Source: Desulfoscipio geothermicus (GTDB lineage: Bacteria; Bacillota; Desulfotomaculia; Desulfotomaculales; Desulfallaceae). Taken from it: 64,000 nt of DNA. A model generated the notes under the pieces. The model ran no database searches. It saw only the letters and a list, made by a program, of their open reading frames with translations, and was not told the DNA's origin. Shown in pieces: positions 1-7,638 of this stretch; within the stretch, counting starts at the first letter, position 1; each line of letters begins with the position of its first letter. The stretch is taken from contig JAENZP010000001.1 of assembly GCA_016841205.1 (NCBI GenBank), positions 539,207 to 603,206 on the forward strand, given 5' to 3'. Position numbers and translations under genes: made by a program.

Positions 1-386
1 ATGTTGATGCTCCCGGCAATGTAGAGTTTCAAGGATTTATTTACGCGCCTAATAACAATGCAACTATTTCTATTCAAGGTAGTTCCAGTATAGCTACTGT
101 GGGAGGCATCATTACTGCCGGCAGCAGTGTATCATTTATTGGTAATGCAAGTGCCTTTCATGGTGTGGTTTATGCACCCAATGCGGATGTCTCAGTCAAT
201 GGTAGTTCAGATATATGTGGCGCTGTTGTTTCCAAAACTTTTGACGGTGGGAATGGAAATAGGGCGGCGGTATCTTATGTACCAATTTCTACTGAAAATT
301 TCCCCATTCCAATTATAGGAGAAGGTACTGGAGAACCTGCTCAAGACCCCATTAAAGGTTATTCAGGAGGAATATGGATACAATGA
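1..386 (+). CDS. C-terminal part of a repeat-bearing pilus-locus surface protein (5' truncated by window edge)
   Basis: The open frame runs in from the left edge (first complete codon at base 3) and stops at 384-386. The visible 127 residues show repeated short units around Y-A-P-N, V-x-G-S-S and G-x-I-x-A/T. This gives a beta-solenoid look like the DUF7305 or polymer-forming adhesin-type proteins found beside type IV prepilin genes in Gram-positive bacteria. It overlaps the next prepilin gene by 13 bases, so the two are co-transcribed. The function is inferred as an exported pilus-associated or surface component. The N-terminus lies outside the window, so a signal peptide or prepilin leader cannot be checked. 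Confidence 0.6.
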   Translation, partial: VDAPGNVEFQGFIYAPNNNATISIQGSSSIATVGGIITAGSSVSFIGNASAFHGVVYAPNADVSVNGSSDICGAVVSKTFDGGNGNRAAVSYVPISTENFPIPIIGEGTGEPAQDPIKGYSGGIWIQ

Positions 387-811
387 TAAAATATAAGAAT
401 CTATATAAAAAAAATACAATTGAGAAGGGGTTTTCTTTAGTAGAAGTCCTGGTAGCCATGGCTATTTTAACAATCATTGTTGTCTGCTTTACTTTCGCAT
501 TTGGGTGGAGTTTTGAAAACATTTTTCTAATGGGGGATAAAAGTAAGGCTGCAGCCAAGGCGCAGGAAACTATAGAAAGACTGTACGTTAATATTGATGA
601 CGATGAAGTGGGCCTTAGACGTGTAGATAGTACTGACGAACTATATAATTATTATGAACCAGGTAATTACTATATTGAACCGGGTGTAGATTATACTCTG
701 GAAGATGAAGAAGTGGAAGGTTACAAAGTAACTGCCGTTGTTTTTTATAAAAATGGTGAACGTAATGTCACATTTAATACTTTTATTTCTAATGCCACTT
801 CTGGGGATTAA
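374..811 (+). CDS. Type IV prepilin-like protein (PilV/minor pilin type)
   Basis: This 145-residue protein has a classic class III leader. Short charged residues precede the G19-F20 cleavage site (EKGFSLVEV), with Glu at mature position 5 and then a hydrophobic helix of about 20 residues. Such proteins are cut by prepilin peptidase and inserted in pili or pseudopili. The acidic C-terminal half (D/E and Y rich, residues 70-120) has no catalytic motif. The start ATG at 374 overlaps the preceding gene, and an in-frame ATG at 383 is an alternative. It is the first of three small prepilin-like genes on this strand and probably encodes a minor pilin or pilus-tip component. Confidence 0.8.
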   Translation: MDTMIKYKNLYKKNTIEKGFSLVEVLVAMAILTIIVVCFTFAFGWSFENIFLMGDKSKAAAKAQETIERLYVNIDDDEVGLRRVDSTDELYNYYEPGNYYIEPGVDYTLEDEEVEGYKVTAVVFYKNGERNVTFNTFISNATSGD

Positions 812-841
812 GTAAAAACTTTGTATCTTTCGAAGGGGGTA

Positions 842-1403
842 TTGAGTTATTCAAGATCTAAGCAGGGGGATAAAAGGGCTAACCATTATTGAATTAATGC
901 TTGCCCTAGTTATTCTACTATTAGTTTTGGCTGTTTCTTATCCTTTTTATTCATACGCAACCAAATCCATTGATATAGCAACAAAACAGAGAGAGGTACA
1001 GCAAAATGTTCTATTAGCTAAAGCACTAATCGAAAAAGAAATACGCTTTGCCTCTTACCTGATAATATTAAAAAATACTCCTACCATACCAGGAGTGGAA
1101 AGTGAAGGGTATGTAGATACCCAGGAACTGTACGTGACGGACTCAGGTATATTAATGCATTCTACGCAAGATGGAAGCCAGGAGGAACTTTTGGGAAGCA
1201 TTGCTAATGACACTGATTTTACTTTAACATTTGAGAAAAGTGAACCAAGCATACTTAGATTCACGATAAAAGGAAATTACGAAGGACAAGAATATGAAAT
1301 CAGCTCTGAAATAGCAATATTAAAACTTGCCAATATTCAAGAAGAAGAAACAGGAGCGCAGGGTGTGGCGATACGTTATGCATTTAGTCCTCCCGGGTCA
1401 TAA
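842..1403 (+). CDS. Prepilin-like minor pilin with a frame break near its start
   Basis: From base 897 an uninterrupted frame encodes a hydrophobic helix followed by a pilin-like domain of about 150 residues, but no ATG, GTG or TTG opens this frame at a sensible place. Reading back, the frame gives KGLTIIELM, a textbook prepilin cleavage site, and then runs to a stop at 843-845. In the neighbouring frame a TTG at 842, just after a purine-rich Shine-Dalgarno (832-839), gives MSYSRSKQGDK and then leaves the pilin frame. Dropping one A from the run of four at 872-875 joins the two halves into MSYSRSKQGDK-GLTIIEL. The gene is therefore frameshifted, read by slippage on the A run, or hit by a sequencing error. 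Confidence 0.65.
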
Positions 1404-1404
1404 A

Positions 1405-1485
1405 ATACAGCATGTTATAGTTGCCCCCATCACCGGGCGAGCCAGAATTAGCAATAAGCCGCCCTTGTCAAACAAAGTTTATTAA
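1405..1485 (+). pseudogene. 3' scrap of a FimT/GspH-like pseudopilin gene
   Basis: Directly after the stop of the preceding prepilin gene, 81 bases translate to a peptide starting IQHVIVAPITGRARIS and ending SNKVY-stop. This is nearly the same as the last 26 residues of the pseudopilin encoded at 2195-2662 (MQYVIVAAITGRTRIS to SNEVY). About 84 bases align with roughly 11 differences. No start codon or N-terminus is attached. It looks like a leftover from duplication and deletion of pilin genes. Confidence 0.75.
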
Positions 1486-1530
1486 TTCTTTAGTTAACAA
1501 TAACAAAACCTGTAATTTATCTTTGAAATA

Positions 1531-1558
1531 AAACGCTGCTAAACAATAAGCAGCGTTT
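1531..1558. terminator. Bidirectional intrinsic terminator
   Basis: A perfect 10-bp inverted repeat (AAACGCTGCT / AGCAGCGTTT) with an 8-base loop lies between the converging plus-strand prepilin genes and the minus-strand gene at 1573. The A/T ends of the stem give U-rich tails in both directions. Confidence 0.8.
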
Positions 1559-1572
1559 TATTAAAGTTTGAA

Positions 1573-1971
1573 TTACATTATGGTTGTATTTTGATAGTTA
1601 GGTGTAGTTTGTGTCTGCTGCCAGTAATCCGGCCTAAAGTTTGTACCGGTATACCCGGAACTATGCAAGGCATTAGATAATTCATTTATGCTGTACTGTA
1701 TCCTATCTAGGATGTACGTAGCCATTTGCATACGTTCTGTTATTATATAATTTATATGTTGGGTGCTTTGAGCCACTTGGACAGCCAAATTACGGGCATT
1801 TTGCGCGGAATTAATGGCTCCTTGAATATTTCCGATGTTTAATGCCGAAATAATTTCATCATAGCTTGAAACTAATGACTGTGACATTGCTGCTGATCTG
1901 TTGGATTCATCAATAAACATTTTACCGTGACGTAAAGCATGTTGAATAAATGGATTTACTTGCTGGAACAT
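1573..1971 (-). CDS. Helical protein of unknown function, 132 aa
   Basis: I do not recognise this family. The protein is rich in Gln, Asn and Ser, is predicted to be mostly alpha-helical through residue 105, and ends in a loose Q/T/N/P-rich tail. It has no Cys, no signal peptide and no membrane helix. Helical bundles of this size with a Gln-rich surface occur among spore coat and surface proteins, but that is only a resemblance. An excellent Shine-Dalgarno (AGGAGGTG) lies 8 bases before the ATG, and a promoter can be seen at 2010-2037. The gene is monocistronic, between two terminator or promoter regions inside the pilus region. Confidence 0.65.
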   Translation of the reverse strand: MFQQVNPFIQHALRHGKMFIDESNRSAAMSQSLVSSYDEIISALNIGNIQGAINSAQNARNLAVQVAQSTQHINYIITERMQMATYILDRIQYSINELSNALHSSGYTGTNFRPDYWQQTQTTPNYQNTTIM

Positions 1972-2009
1972 AAAAAAAACACCTCCTGTTTAATATATTG
2001 ATAATATGG

Positions 2010-2037
2010 TTTATAATCGAAAGATTTATTCGGTCAA
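2010..2037 (-). promoter_or_regulatory. Sigma-A-type promoter for the 1573-1971 gene
   Basis: On the minus strand, TTGACC and TATAAA are separated by 16 bases, about 40 bases upstream of the start codon of the unknown helical protein. Confidence 0.55.
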
Positions 2038-2194
2038 GACCGCCACATAAACAGCCACAGTGGCAAGCTTATTTGCTAATTAATAAAAAATCTATTAAAA
2101 TCTGTAATTTTAGAAGGTCTTCTATTGCTTTATGGTGAAAATTACCTGTAATTAGGGATGGTTTTTAAAATATGGATTCGAAGGAATACTTGAC

Positions 2195-2662
2195 GTGAGA
2201 CAGGGATTTTCATTAATCGAACTTATCATTATTATCCTGGTTATGAGCATTATCATGGCCATAGCTTTCCCGCCCATGGATAACTGTCTGGCTAATTATC
2301 GGCTGCATTCCGAGTGCCTGCAGTTGCAGCAATATATCCGGTTAGTATCTCAAGAAGCGTTGGTTAAGGATTGTGATAATTATTATATCTTGCTATATTT
2401 TAACCAAGATAAATATAAAATTGTTGCTCCATTAGACAATGGTAATGTCATGATGGTACTGTTACCAGACGATGTAGATTTAGCTTTTTCTAACTTTCCG
2501 TACAATAGAATTAATTTTTCCGCCAAGGGCAAACCGGTCACAGGCGGGTGCATTAGATTGGAAAGTAAAAAGACCGGCAAAATGCAGTATGTTATAGTTG
2601 CCGCCATCACTGGACGAACCAGGATTAGCGATAAGCCGCCAATGTCAAACGAAGTTTATTAA
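2195..2662 (+). CDS. FimT/GspH-like pseudopilin
   Basis: This 155-residue protein starts at a GTG (2195) eight bases after an AAGGAA Shine-Dalgarno. A very short leader leads to the prepilin site G4-F5 (RQGFSLIEL) with Glu at mature position 5, followed by a hydrophobic helix. The remainder has the layout of GspH/FimT minor pseudopilins: a region of about 90 residues of strands, then VIVAAITGR near the C-terminus, the usual family ending. Its 3' end is duplicated at 1405-1485. The stop is only 2 bases from the left REP palindrome of the RAYT unit. It is probably a minor pilin that primes pilus assembly. Confidence 0.8.
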   Translation: MRQGFSLIELIIIILVMSIIMAIAFPPMDNCLANYRLHSECLQLQQYIRLVSQEALVKDCDNYYILLYFNQDKYKIVAPLDNGNVMMVLLPDDVDLAFSNFPYNRINFSAKGKPVTGGCIRLESKKTGKMQYVIVAAITGRTRISDKPPMSNEVY

Positions 2663-2664
2663 AT

Positions 2665-2693
2665 GGTGCCAGGCACCAAACTTATTAACTTAT
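2665..2693 (-). repeat. Left REP palindrome, inverted relative to the right copies
   Basis: GGTGCCAGGCACC (2665-2677) is followed on the plus strand by the reverse complement of the ATAAGTTAATAAGTT arm. The same module occurs in direct orientation at 3594-3622. Confidence 0.8.
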
Positions 2694-2708
2694 CGGCTAC
2701 ATCCATAT

Positions 2709-3542
2709 CTAATCAACTCCACCTAATAGTTTGGAAATAGCCGTAGCTGAAACGTTAATATTCTCACCTATGCTCTTGTAGGTATAATTCTGTTTTAACG
2801 CTGCTTCAGCATAACTTACTTTGTATTGTATAAGGTGCCTTTTTCTGGAGCCATTTTTTATCAACGCAAAGTCTGCAGAACAGACACCGGTGTCTGCTAA
2901 AACATCATCCAGGCTTTTTTTAACAGTTTTCTGTTTAGGTGGACTAATCGAGATCATAAAAGATTTATCGCCGATAACTTCTCCATGTTCATAATCATTA
3001 CTATCTTCCTGATCCATAATTGAGTTATAATGCAATATTGCTTTTCCCCTATCATTGGATAATATGCCTAACAGAAAATCTATATCAACAAAACCGTTTT
3101 GATTATTGCGGTAATACATGTCGCTGCTCCATCTGTATTTATTAATATGAGCACATATGCCGGCCCGTACCGGGTTCCGGTGAACATACCTCACTACTGC
3201 CAAGAAATAATTTTCATTCTGGATGGGTATAGCTTTATATCGGCCATCGTATACATGCCCTGTACGATTATGTTCGCGGTTGTAATAGCGGGCATAGCTA
3301 CTGTTGATAAGGTGCATCAGCTTGCTTAACGGGTCATCTCCAACCTGCAAAACTAGATGGTAATGGTTATCCATAATTACATAACCGTAAAGTTTTAACC
3401 CTGTGTTTATTTTTCTTCCTCTAATTTCATTTAACAGAAACAGCTTATCTTCATTTTTCTCGAATATGTACTCCCTATTGTTTCCACGCTGTATAACATG
3501 GTATAAAGCTCCTGAATATTCTACTCGTGGTTTCCTGCCCAA
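2709..3542 (-). CDS. REP-associated tyrosine transposase (RAYT, Y1/TnpA-REP family)
   Basis: This 277-residue protein contains the HUH-nuclease signature of the IS200-like Y1 family. MDNHYHLVLQV (about residues 57-67) supplies the metal-binding H-x-H, and the N-terminus (YHVIQRGNNR) is typical of RAYTs. Y105 falls within the segment FLAVVRYVHRNPVRAG and is the likely catalytic tyrosine. The C-terminal 100 residues end in a helix-turn-helix-like segment (YAEAALKQNYTYKSIGENINVSATAISKLL), as in longer bacterial RAYTs. RAYTs nick single-stranded REP DNA; here REP palindromes lie on both sides. The start is a TTG at 3540-3542 with the Shine-Dalgarno AGGAGGTG upstream, and both fall in or beside a perfect hairpin (3541-3587). 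Confidence 0.85.
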   Translation of the reverse strand: MGRKPRVEYSGALYHVIQRGNNREYIFEKNEDKLFLLNEIRGRKINTGLKLYGYVIMDNHYHLVLQVGDDPLSKLMHLINSSYARYYNREHNRTGHVYDGRYKAIPIQNENYFLAVVRYVHRNPVRAGICAHINKYRWSSDMYYRNNQNGFVDIDFLLGILSNDRGKAILHYNSIMDQEDSNDYEHGEVIGDKSFMISISPPKQKTVKKSLDDVLADTGVCSADFALIKNGSRKRHLIQYKVSYAEAALKQNYTYKSIGENINVSATAISKLLGGVD

Positions 3543-3587
3543 AAATTAACACCTCCTGTTATATACTAACAAGAGGTGTTAATTTTT
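3541..3587 (-). promoter_or_regulatory. 5' UTR hairpin over the RBS and start codon of the RAYT gene
   Basis: A perfect 15-bp inverted repeat (3541-3555 with 3573-3587, 17-base loop) includes the GAGGTG part of the Shine-Dalgarno and reaches the TTG start. In the mRNA it would bury the ribosome site, as known for several IS200/IS605 and IS10 transcripts. Read on the plus strand it also ends in a T run and could act as a terminator. Confidence 0.7.
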
Positions 3588-3593
3588 TCAATA

Positions 3594-3683
3594 ATAAGTT
3601 AATAAGTTAGGTGCCTGGCACCTATTCTTCCAATAAGTTGGGTGCCTGGTACCCTATTCCAATAAGTTGATTGCCTGATACCC
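3594..3683 (+). repeat. Three tandem, progressively degenerate REP palindromes
   Basis: Copies start near 3601, 3632 and 3661 (spacing about 30 bases). The cores are GGTGCCTGGCACC (3610-3622), GGTGCCTGGTACC (from 3641) and a weaker TTGCCTGATACCC. Each is preceded by AATAAGTT. They lie between the RAYT promoter side and the 3' end of the pilin gene. Confidence 0.75.
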
Positions 3684-3688
3684 TTTCC

Positions 3689-4048
3689 CTATGGTGCTAC
3701 CGCTACAGCCTTTCCGTCTGTGATAATATACGTATAGCCGGAAGGTCCAGTAGGCCATTCTTGCAAATATGGAAGAATGGGATTTGTTCCGACAGCATCC
3801 ACTTGTTCAGACGTTACATCTATAGTTGTTATATCACTTATTTTTTGGTCGACAGAATACATGCCGATGGCACCATTGATAATACGTAAATTAGCATCGA
3901 TTGCAGTCTGTTCAGCATTGTTTGTTACATTTTTATAAACCGGCACCGCAATAGCCGACAAGATACCTATAATTACCACAACCACCATCAATTCAACCAG
4001 AGTAAAGCCTTTCCGGTTCTTCAGCGCATAGCTAATTTTTCTAAACAT
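3689..4048 (-). CDS. pilA: Type IV major pilin-like protein
   Basis: The ATG at 4048 is preferred because GGGGAGGTG lies 6 bases upstream; an upstream in-frame ATG (4078) has no such site. The 119-residue product has the leader MFRKISYALKNRKG, cleavage at G14-F15, Glu at mature position 5 and the hydrophobic helix FTLVELMVVVVIIGILSAIA. A short globular domain follows that ends in a W-P-x-G-P-S-G-Y motif common in Gram-positive and GspG-like pilins. It lies 157 bases after the secretin-domain gene and is probably the pilus fibre subunit of the operon, perhaps with its own promoter. Confidence 0.85.
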   Translation of the reverse strand: MFRKISYALKNRKGFTLVELMVVVVIIGILSAIAVPVYKNVTNNAEQTAIDANLRIINGAIGMYSVDQKISDITTIDVTSEQVDAVGTNPILPYLQEWPTGPSGYTYIITDGKAVAVAP

Positions 4049-4205
4049 CTTTTCACCTCCCCACGTACAAAATTCCAAAATCCTTCAACACACATGCTTA
4101 TGCATCAAACTTAATTGTCTAACCATGTTATACCTGCCAAACCACATCTTAGACACAATTCCCCATTATTTTTTCAAACAATAAACTCACTAATCATTCC
4201 ATCCC

Positions 4206-5510
4206 CTAATCTCCACTTGTCTCACCTTCTCCGCTGCTTGACCCGATATCCATCTCCTCAATCAAATCCTTCACCAGCTGCACATTATCAGGCGTTTCCT
4301 CCACCCACAGCACGTATTCCGGGTTATTGTTATCCCCCGAAAGATTATTAGAAACATGAAAGTTAGCCGATGAAATGCCGGATAGCTCGCTAAGCAGGTT
4401 TATTTTGGCGTAAAGGCTCTGGCGCGCTTTCTCTCCGGTCGTCGTTAGCACGGGTACCTTGGTTTTCTGACGCGTAGTATCTAGGCTGACCAGCGCGCTG
4501 CGCACCGGGGTTACCAAATTTGGGGGACAAATGACCAGTAATTCCTTGCCAAATTTTTCATAATTATAGGTTACCGTTTTAACCTCATCAGCGAAATTAA
4601 ATGAGGACAATCTTTCCGCCGCATAACCGGCAGTTACATTTTTCAACTGATAAACAAACACTTTTCGTATTCCCGCGGCCGGTATATCCAGTTCTTTGAC
4701 CAGCTTCTCAATTTTATCCCAGCGTGAGAAAAGCTCGCTGTCAAACACCAAAAGCCTGTTATCAAGCTGCACGTAACGTTTTAGTTCGATACCGACGTTT
4801 TTTAGCAATTCCACAGCCCGGTCAGTGGGTATCTGGGTCAACGTGAGGGTTTTATATTCCAGGGAAAGCTGGCTGTCCTCGGTGTCTACCGCGTAAATCA
4901 GCTCCCGCACTTTTTTCAAGACCTGGGCGGTGCCCTGCACCCAGATCAGGTTCTGGTTGGTATCCACAGTGACGCTGACCTGCTCAACTCCCAGAGTTCC
5001 AATAAGCTCCTTTATTTTATCCGCCGGCACGTAATAAAGGCTGAACCTCGTCAAGATCATCTGATCAAAATAATTAGCCTTCAGTGTACCCGGGGTGCCC
5101 ACCAGTATAATTTGCCCGTTTTGCAGGTAGGTTAGACCCTGTCCCTCAATAATCAGCTCCATCGCTTGCAGAGGGGTAATATTGTTGGCCTTAAAATTAA
5201 TTTCTACGGGTTTGGCATCCACCTTTATAATATCCACGCCCATTTTAATGGCCAGCGCGGACAACACGTCCCTGATATCCACACCTCGAAAATCCAGGGA
5301 TATCCGTTCATTGTTAATCGCAAAGGCCGAGTCCACCGGATAATCGTCGGCAGACAAAGCCAGTAACCCAGTGCTGTTGCCGGCGCTGCCGGAGATACCG
5401 TAACCGGCAGCCGGAGCGTCGGCAATGGCCGGGTAGACAGAAAAAAGCTGTATAACTGCCATAGTTATGATAATTATTATACAACCATTGCCTTGAATTT
5501 TACCGGTCAT
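4206..5510 (-). CDS. Secretin N-domain (STN) protein lacking a secretin barrel
   Basis: This 434-residue protein begins with a signal-like hydrophobic segment (residues 10-32). It then carries an STN-type domain (about 70-135, LDFRGVDIRDVLSALA), followed by repeated N0/N1-like segments (ADKIKELIGTL; VRELIYAVDTED; TDRAVELLKNVG). PilQ and GspD use these domains in the periplasm. The C-terminal secretin domain that forms the outer-membrane channel is absent, which fits a single-membrane cell. The gene overlaps the pilP-like gene by 4 bases (ATGA). It probably acts as a wall-zone or membrane-anchored assembly partner of PilMNOP. Confidence 0.75.
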   Translation of the reverse strand: MTGKIQGNGCIIIIITMAVIQLFSVYPAIADAPAAGYGISGSAGNSTGLLALSADDYPVDSAFAINNERISLDFRGVDIRDVLSALAIKMGVDIIKVDAKPVEINFKANNITPLQAMELIIEGQGLTYLQNGQIILVGTPGTLKANYFDQMILTRFSLYYVPADKIKELIGTLGVEQVSVTVDTNQNLIWVQGTAQVLKKVRELIYAVDTEDSQLSLEYKTLTLTQIPTDRAVELLKNVGIELKRYVQLDNRLLVFDSELFSRWDKIEKLVKELDIPAAGIRKVFVYQLKNVTAGYAAERLSSFNFADEVKTVTYNYEKFGKELLVICPPNLVTPVRSALVSLDTTRQKTKVPVLTTTGEKARQSLYAKINLLSELSGISSANFHVSNNLSGDNNNPEYVLWVEETPDNVQLVKDLIEEMDIGSSSGEGETSGD

Positions 5511-6280
5511 TCATCAACACCTTCTTCGCCCGTCATGTCAGGTGACTGGTTGTCCACTTGATTAGCACCCTGCGCTGCCTGGGGCGTTGTTTCTTGTTCA
5601 GACGATTGTTCAGAGACTTGTCCGCTCCCTTGCCCGGACGTTTCACCGGGCGCTTGAGTGGGTGATTGCTCCGCTATGTCTCCGGACGCCGCCTTGTCCG
5701 CCGGCCCGGTATTATTCTGCCCTGCCGCTGCAGCCGTGTCTGACGGTGTATTAGTTACCTGGTTAGCCGGGGCTGCCCGGGGAGTTAAATCCTTGACCCG
5801 CCCGTTAAATTCCAACTGCAATTTATGTATGCCCATTTTTATAATAACGGCACTGCGTTTTATTTCCGCCACTGTCCAGCCTCCGGCTATTTCCTCGCCG
5901 GGGCCGACCACAAAAGCTGTGCTGCCGGATTCAATGATAGCAAGGTTGCCACCGCTGCCGCCTGTAATGATACCTTTTAAAACCATGCCCCTGCTAAAAG
6001 GATCCCGGATATCATTGCTGTCTTCCAGCTTACGGCTGGTGTCCGGCAAGTATGTACTCAGGGCCCCGGAGTCCGGGCTATTGGCAATCTCGCTGCCGGT
6101 CTGCTGCTGAACCTGCTCGTCCCGGTTTTTATTAATAAAGTTGTAGTTCAACCTAAATAGCACGACCAGAATGATCAAACCCAGCACTAATAAAACGCCG
6201 CCGATGATCACCTTTTTTTTATTGCTAACAACAAATTGGGTTATTTGCTCCCGGTTGACTTTAATTTCTGGCATGGGCAC
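5507..6280 (-). CDS. PilP-like pilus assembly protein
   Basis: A 257-residue protein with an N-terminal cytoplasmic stub, one membrane helix (about 24-43, VIIGGVLLVLGLIILVVLF) and an exported domain. Residues 90-170 resemble the beta-rich PilP/GspC core (DPFSRGMVLKGIITG, then AIIESGSTAFVVGPGEEI). Residues 175-257 are low-complexity Q/S/T/P/G. The GTG at 6280 is chosen because GGAAGGAG lies 9 bases upstream. The position after pilM-N-O supports a role in linking the inner-membrane platform to the secretin-domain protein. The assignment rests on context as much as sequence. Confidence 0.7.
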   Translation of the reverse strand: MPMPEIKVNREQITQFVVSNKKKVIIGGVLLVLGLIILVVLFRLNYNFINKNRDEQVQQQTGSEIANSPDSGALSTYLPDTSRKLEDSNDIRDPFSRGMVLKGIITGGSGGNLAIIESGSTAFVVGPGEEIAGGWTVAEIKRSAVIIKMGIHKLQLEFNGRVKDLTPRAAPANQVTNTPSDTAAAAGQNNTGPADKAASGDIAEQSPTQAPGETSGQGSGQVSEQSSEQETTPQAAQGANQVDNQSPDMTGEEGVDE

Positions 6281-6325
6281 GCTTTATTACTCCTTCCGTA
6301 TCATTAAAATATTATAAAACGAACC

Positions 6326-6856
6326 CTATTCTGTATAAAATGCGGTAGTCATGATGTTGGCTCTGATACCCGGCGACGTTTGATCCCCGCTCATGGTAAA
6401 TTCCTCTATACGCAGCGCACGGGGACCGTTTTGCATGTAGTCCAGCAAATCAATCATACCGTGATAATCTGCCGTCAAGGCAATGGTCACGGGCATTTCC
6501 ATGTATTTCTCCTGGGGCACGCGCTCGGCAAATTGCACTTGCCGCAGATCACTGCCGGTGGCATTGGCAATATTGCTGATATCATTAATCAATAAATCTT
6601 CCGCGGGATTTTCGGGAAGCGCTTTATTGAGCTCGTTTAGTCGCTCCTGCATTTTTTCGGCCTGGCTTTCCAACTGTTTTAATCCCTGATAGGATGCTTG
6701 CGTTTGGTTCAGGAAAGCACGTTCCCGGGCTATAGCAGCATATCCGTCCTTTATAGCATTAAACTGGTTGTATAGTAAAAACACCATTAGTATTATAGCG
6801 GCGGCCCCCAGGACAATGGCCAGCATTTCCTCACGGGAGTAATTTGATTTCGTCAC
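6326..6856 (-). CDS. pilO: PilO-like pilus assembly protein
   Basis: This 176-residue protein has a short basic N-terminus, one membrane helix (about 11-27) and a coiled-coil segment (35-80, rich in E/Q/K/L). A ferredoxin-like C-terminal domain ends with the GMIDLLDYMQNGPRALRIEEF stretch typical of PilO (long-chain Glu and Arg near a central helix). PilO pairs with PilN in the inner-membrane alignment complex. The start codon is GTG at 6856. The gene lies between pilN and the pilP-like gene in the same direction. Confidence 0.8.
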   Translation of the reverse strand: MTKSNYSREEMLAIVLGAAAIILMVFLLYNQFNAIKDGYAAIARERAFLNQTQASYQGLKQLESQAEKMQERLNELNKALPENPAEDLLINDISNIANATGSDLRQVQFAERVPQEKYMEMPVTIALTADYHGMIDLLDYMQNGPRALRIEEFTMSGDQTSPGIRANIMTTAFYTE

Positions 6857-6921
6857 TTACCCATCACCTACTTTTATTGCTATGGGATAACATGATCATA
6901 ATACAGAGCCTTTCATAGCAA

Positions 6922-7635
6922 TTAACCGTCTGGTTGCCCTGAAAGCACCAGGGCTTTAATTTCAAAATGTATTACCGATTCCCCGTTCAATTCCTCCTTA
7001 GAGGAAAACTGGCAGTTAACATTGGTCAATTCCGGTATTTGGCAGATTTGCTCCAGCCACTGCGTTACCGCGGCGTATTCAAAAGCATAACCCCGGATAG
7101 TTAACTCGCCACCGGGCTCGGGTGCTGCCTGGGACTGTTCTGTCCCGTTTTTTACCCCCTGGATAGCCTTTGCTATATCCTGCACGTTCTTCGCCAGGTC
7201 GTTTACGGCGGCCTGGTTGCTTGCCGTATTACTATTGAAATTGGTACTTCGCTTGTCTTCATCATTTTCATTGGTAAACGAAAGGTCTGTCAACCACACG
7301 TTCACGGGTATATACAACCCAATGTTTTCCAAAATGGACTTCCACGCCAGGGGAGTACCTACCGCTTCTTTAATTAACCCCTCGGCTTGCTCAACCTGGT
7401 TCTGCAATTGGGCATACTGCTGCAAGGCCGGGATTTTGCTTTCCAACTCCGTACGCTCCTTCTGCAGCCTGGCCACCCCGGCCCGCACTTGAAACGTAGT
7501 CAGCACAAGCATGCTGTATATCACGATAAAAATCGCCAGCACAGCACCTGCCGTTAATAGCACGGTGCGCTTTTTACGCTCGCGTTCCCACCGGACCTTT
7601 ATCTCCGGCGGCAATAGATTTATTTTGATATACAA
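6922..7635 (-). CDS. pilN: PilN-like pilus assembly protein
   Basis: This 237-residue protein starts with the conserved INLLPPE motif (residues 5-11) that docks into PilM in the cytoplasm. A membrane helix (about 25-47), a coiled coil (55-85) and an extracytoplasmic domain (VNVWLTDLSF, then GELTIRGYAF) follow. The TTG start at 7635 is backed by a GGAGG Shine-Dalgarno that overlaps the end of pilM, only 3 bases away, so translation is probably coupled. An N/Q/S-rich insertion near residue 130 is unusual but is likely a surface loop. Confidence 0.85.
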   Translation of the reverse strand: MYIKINLLPPEIKVRWERERKKRTVLLTAGAVLAIFIVIYSMLVLTTFQVRAGVARLQKERTELESKIPALQQYAQLQNQVEQAEGLIKEAVGTPLAWKSILENIGLYIPVNVWLTDLSFTNENDEDKRSTNFNSNTASNQAAVNDLAKNVQDIAKAIQGVKNGTEQSQAAPEPGGELTIRGYAFEYAAVTQWLEQICQIPELTNVNCQFSSKEELNGESVIHFEIKALVLSGQPDG

Positions 7636-7638
7636 ACG

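Larger units (their letters stand above)
2665..3683. mobile_element. RAYT-REP unit (domesticated or single-copy transposase with flanking palindromes)
   Basis: A REP-associated tyrosine transposase gene is bracketed by copies of the palindrome GGTGCC(A/T)GGCACC carrying an AT-rich ATAAGTTAATAAGTT side arm. The left copy is in the opposite orientation to the right copies, as in REP/BIME arrangements. The unit separates the plus-strand prepilin genes from the minus-strand pilin and pil operon. Confidence 0.75.

Noticed and set aside
3594..3683. Three spaced repeats as a CRISPR array
   Set aside because: Repeats are palindromic, degenerate and about 30 bases apart without unique spacers; they match the REP copy on the other side of the RAYT gene.
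5658..6110. 150-aa plus-strand ORF opposite the pilP-like gene
   Set aside because: Composition mirrors the Q/S/T/P-rich minus-strand gene; no family features.
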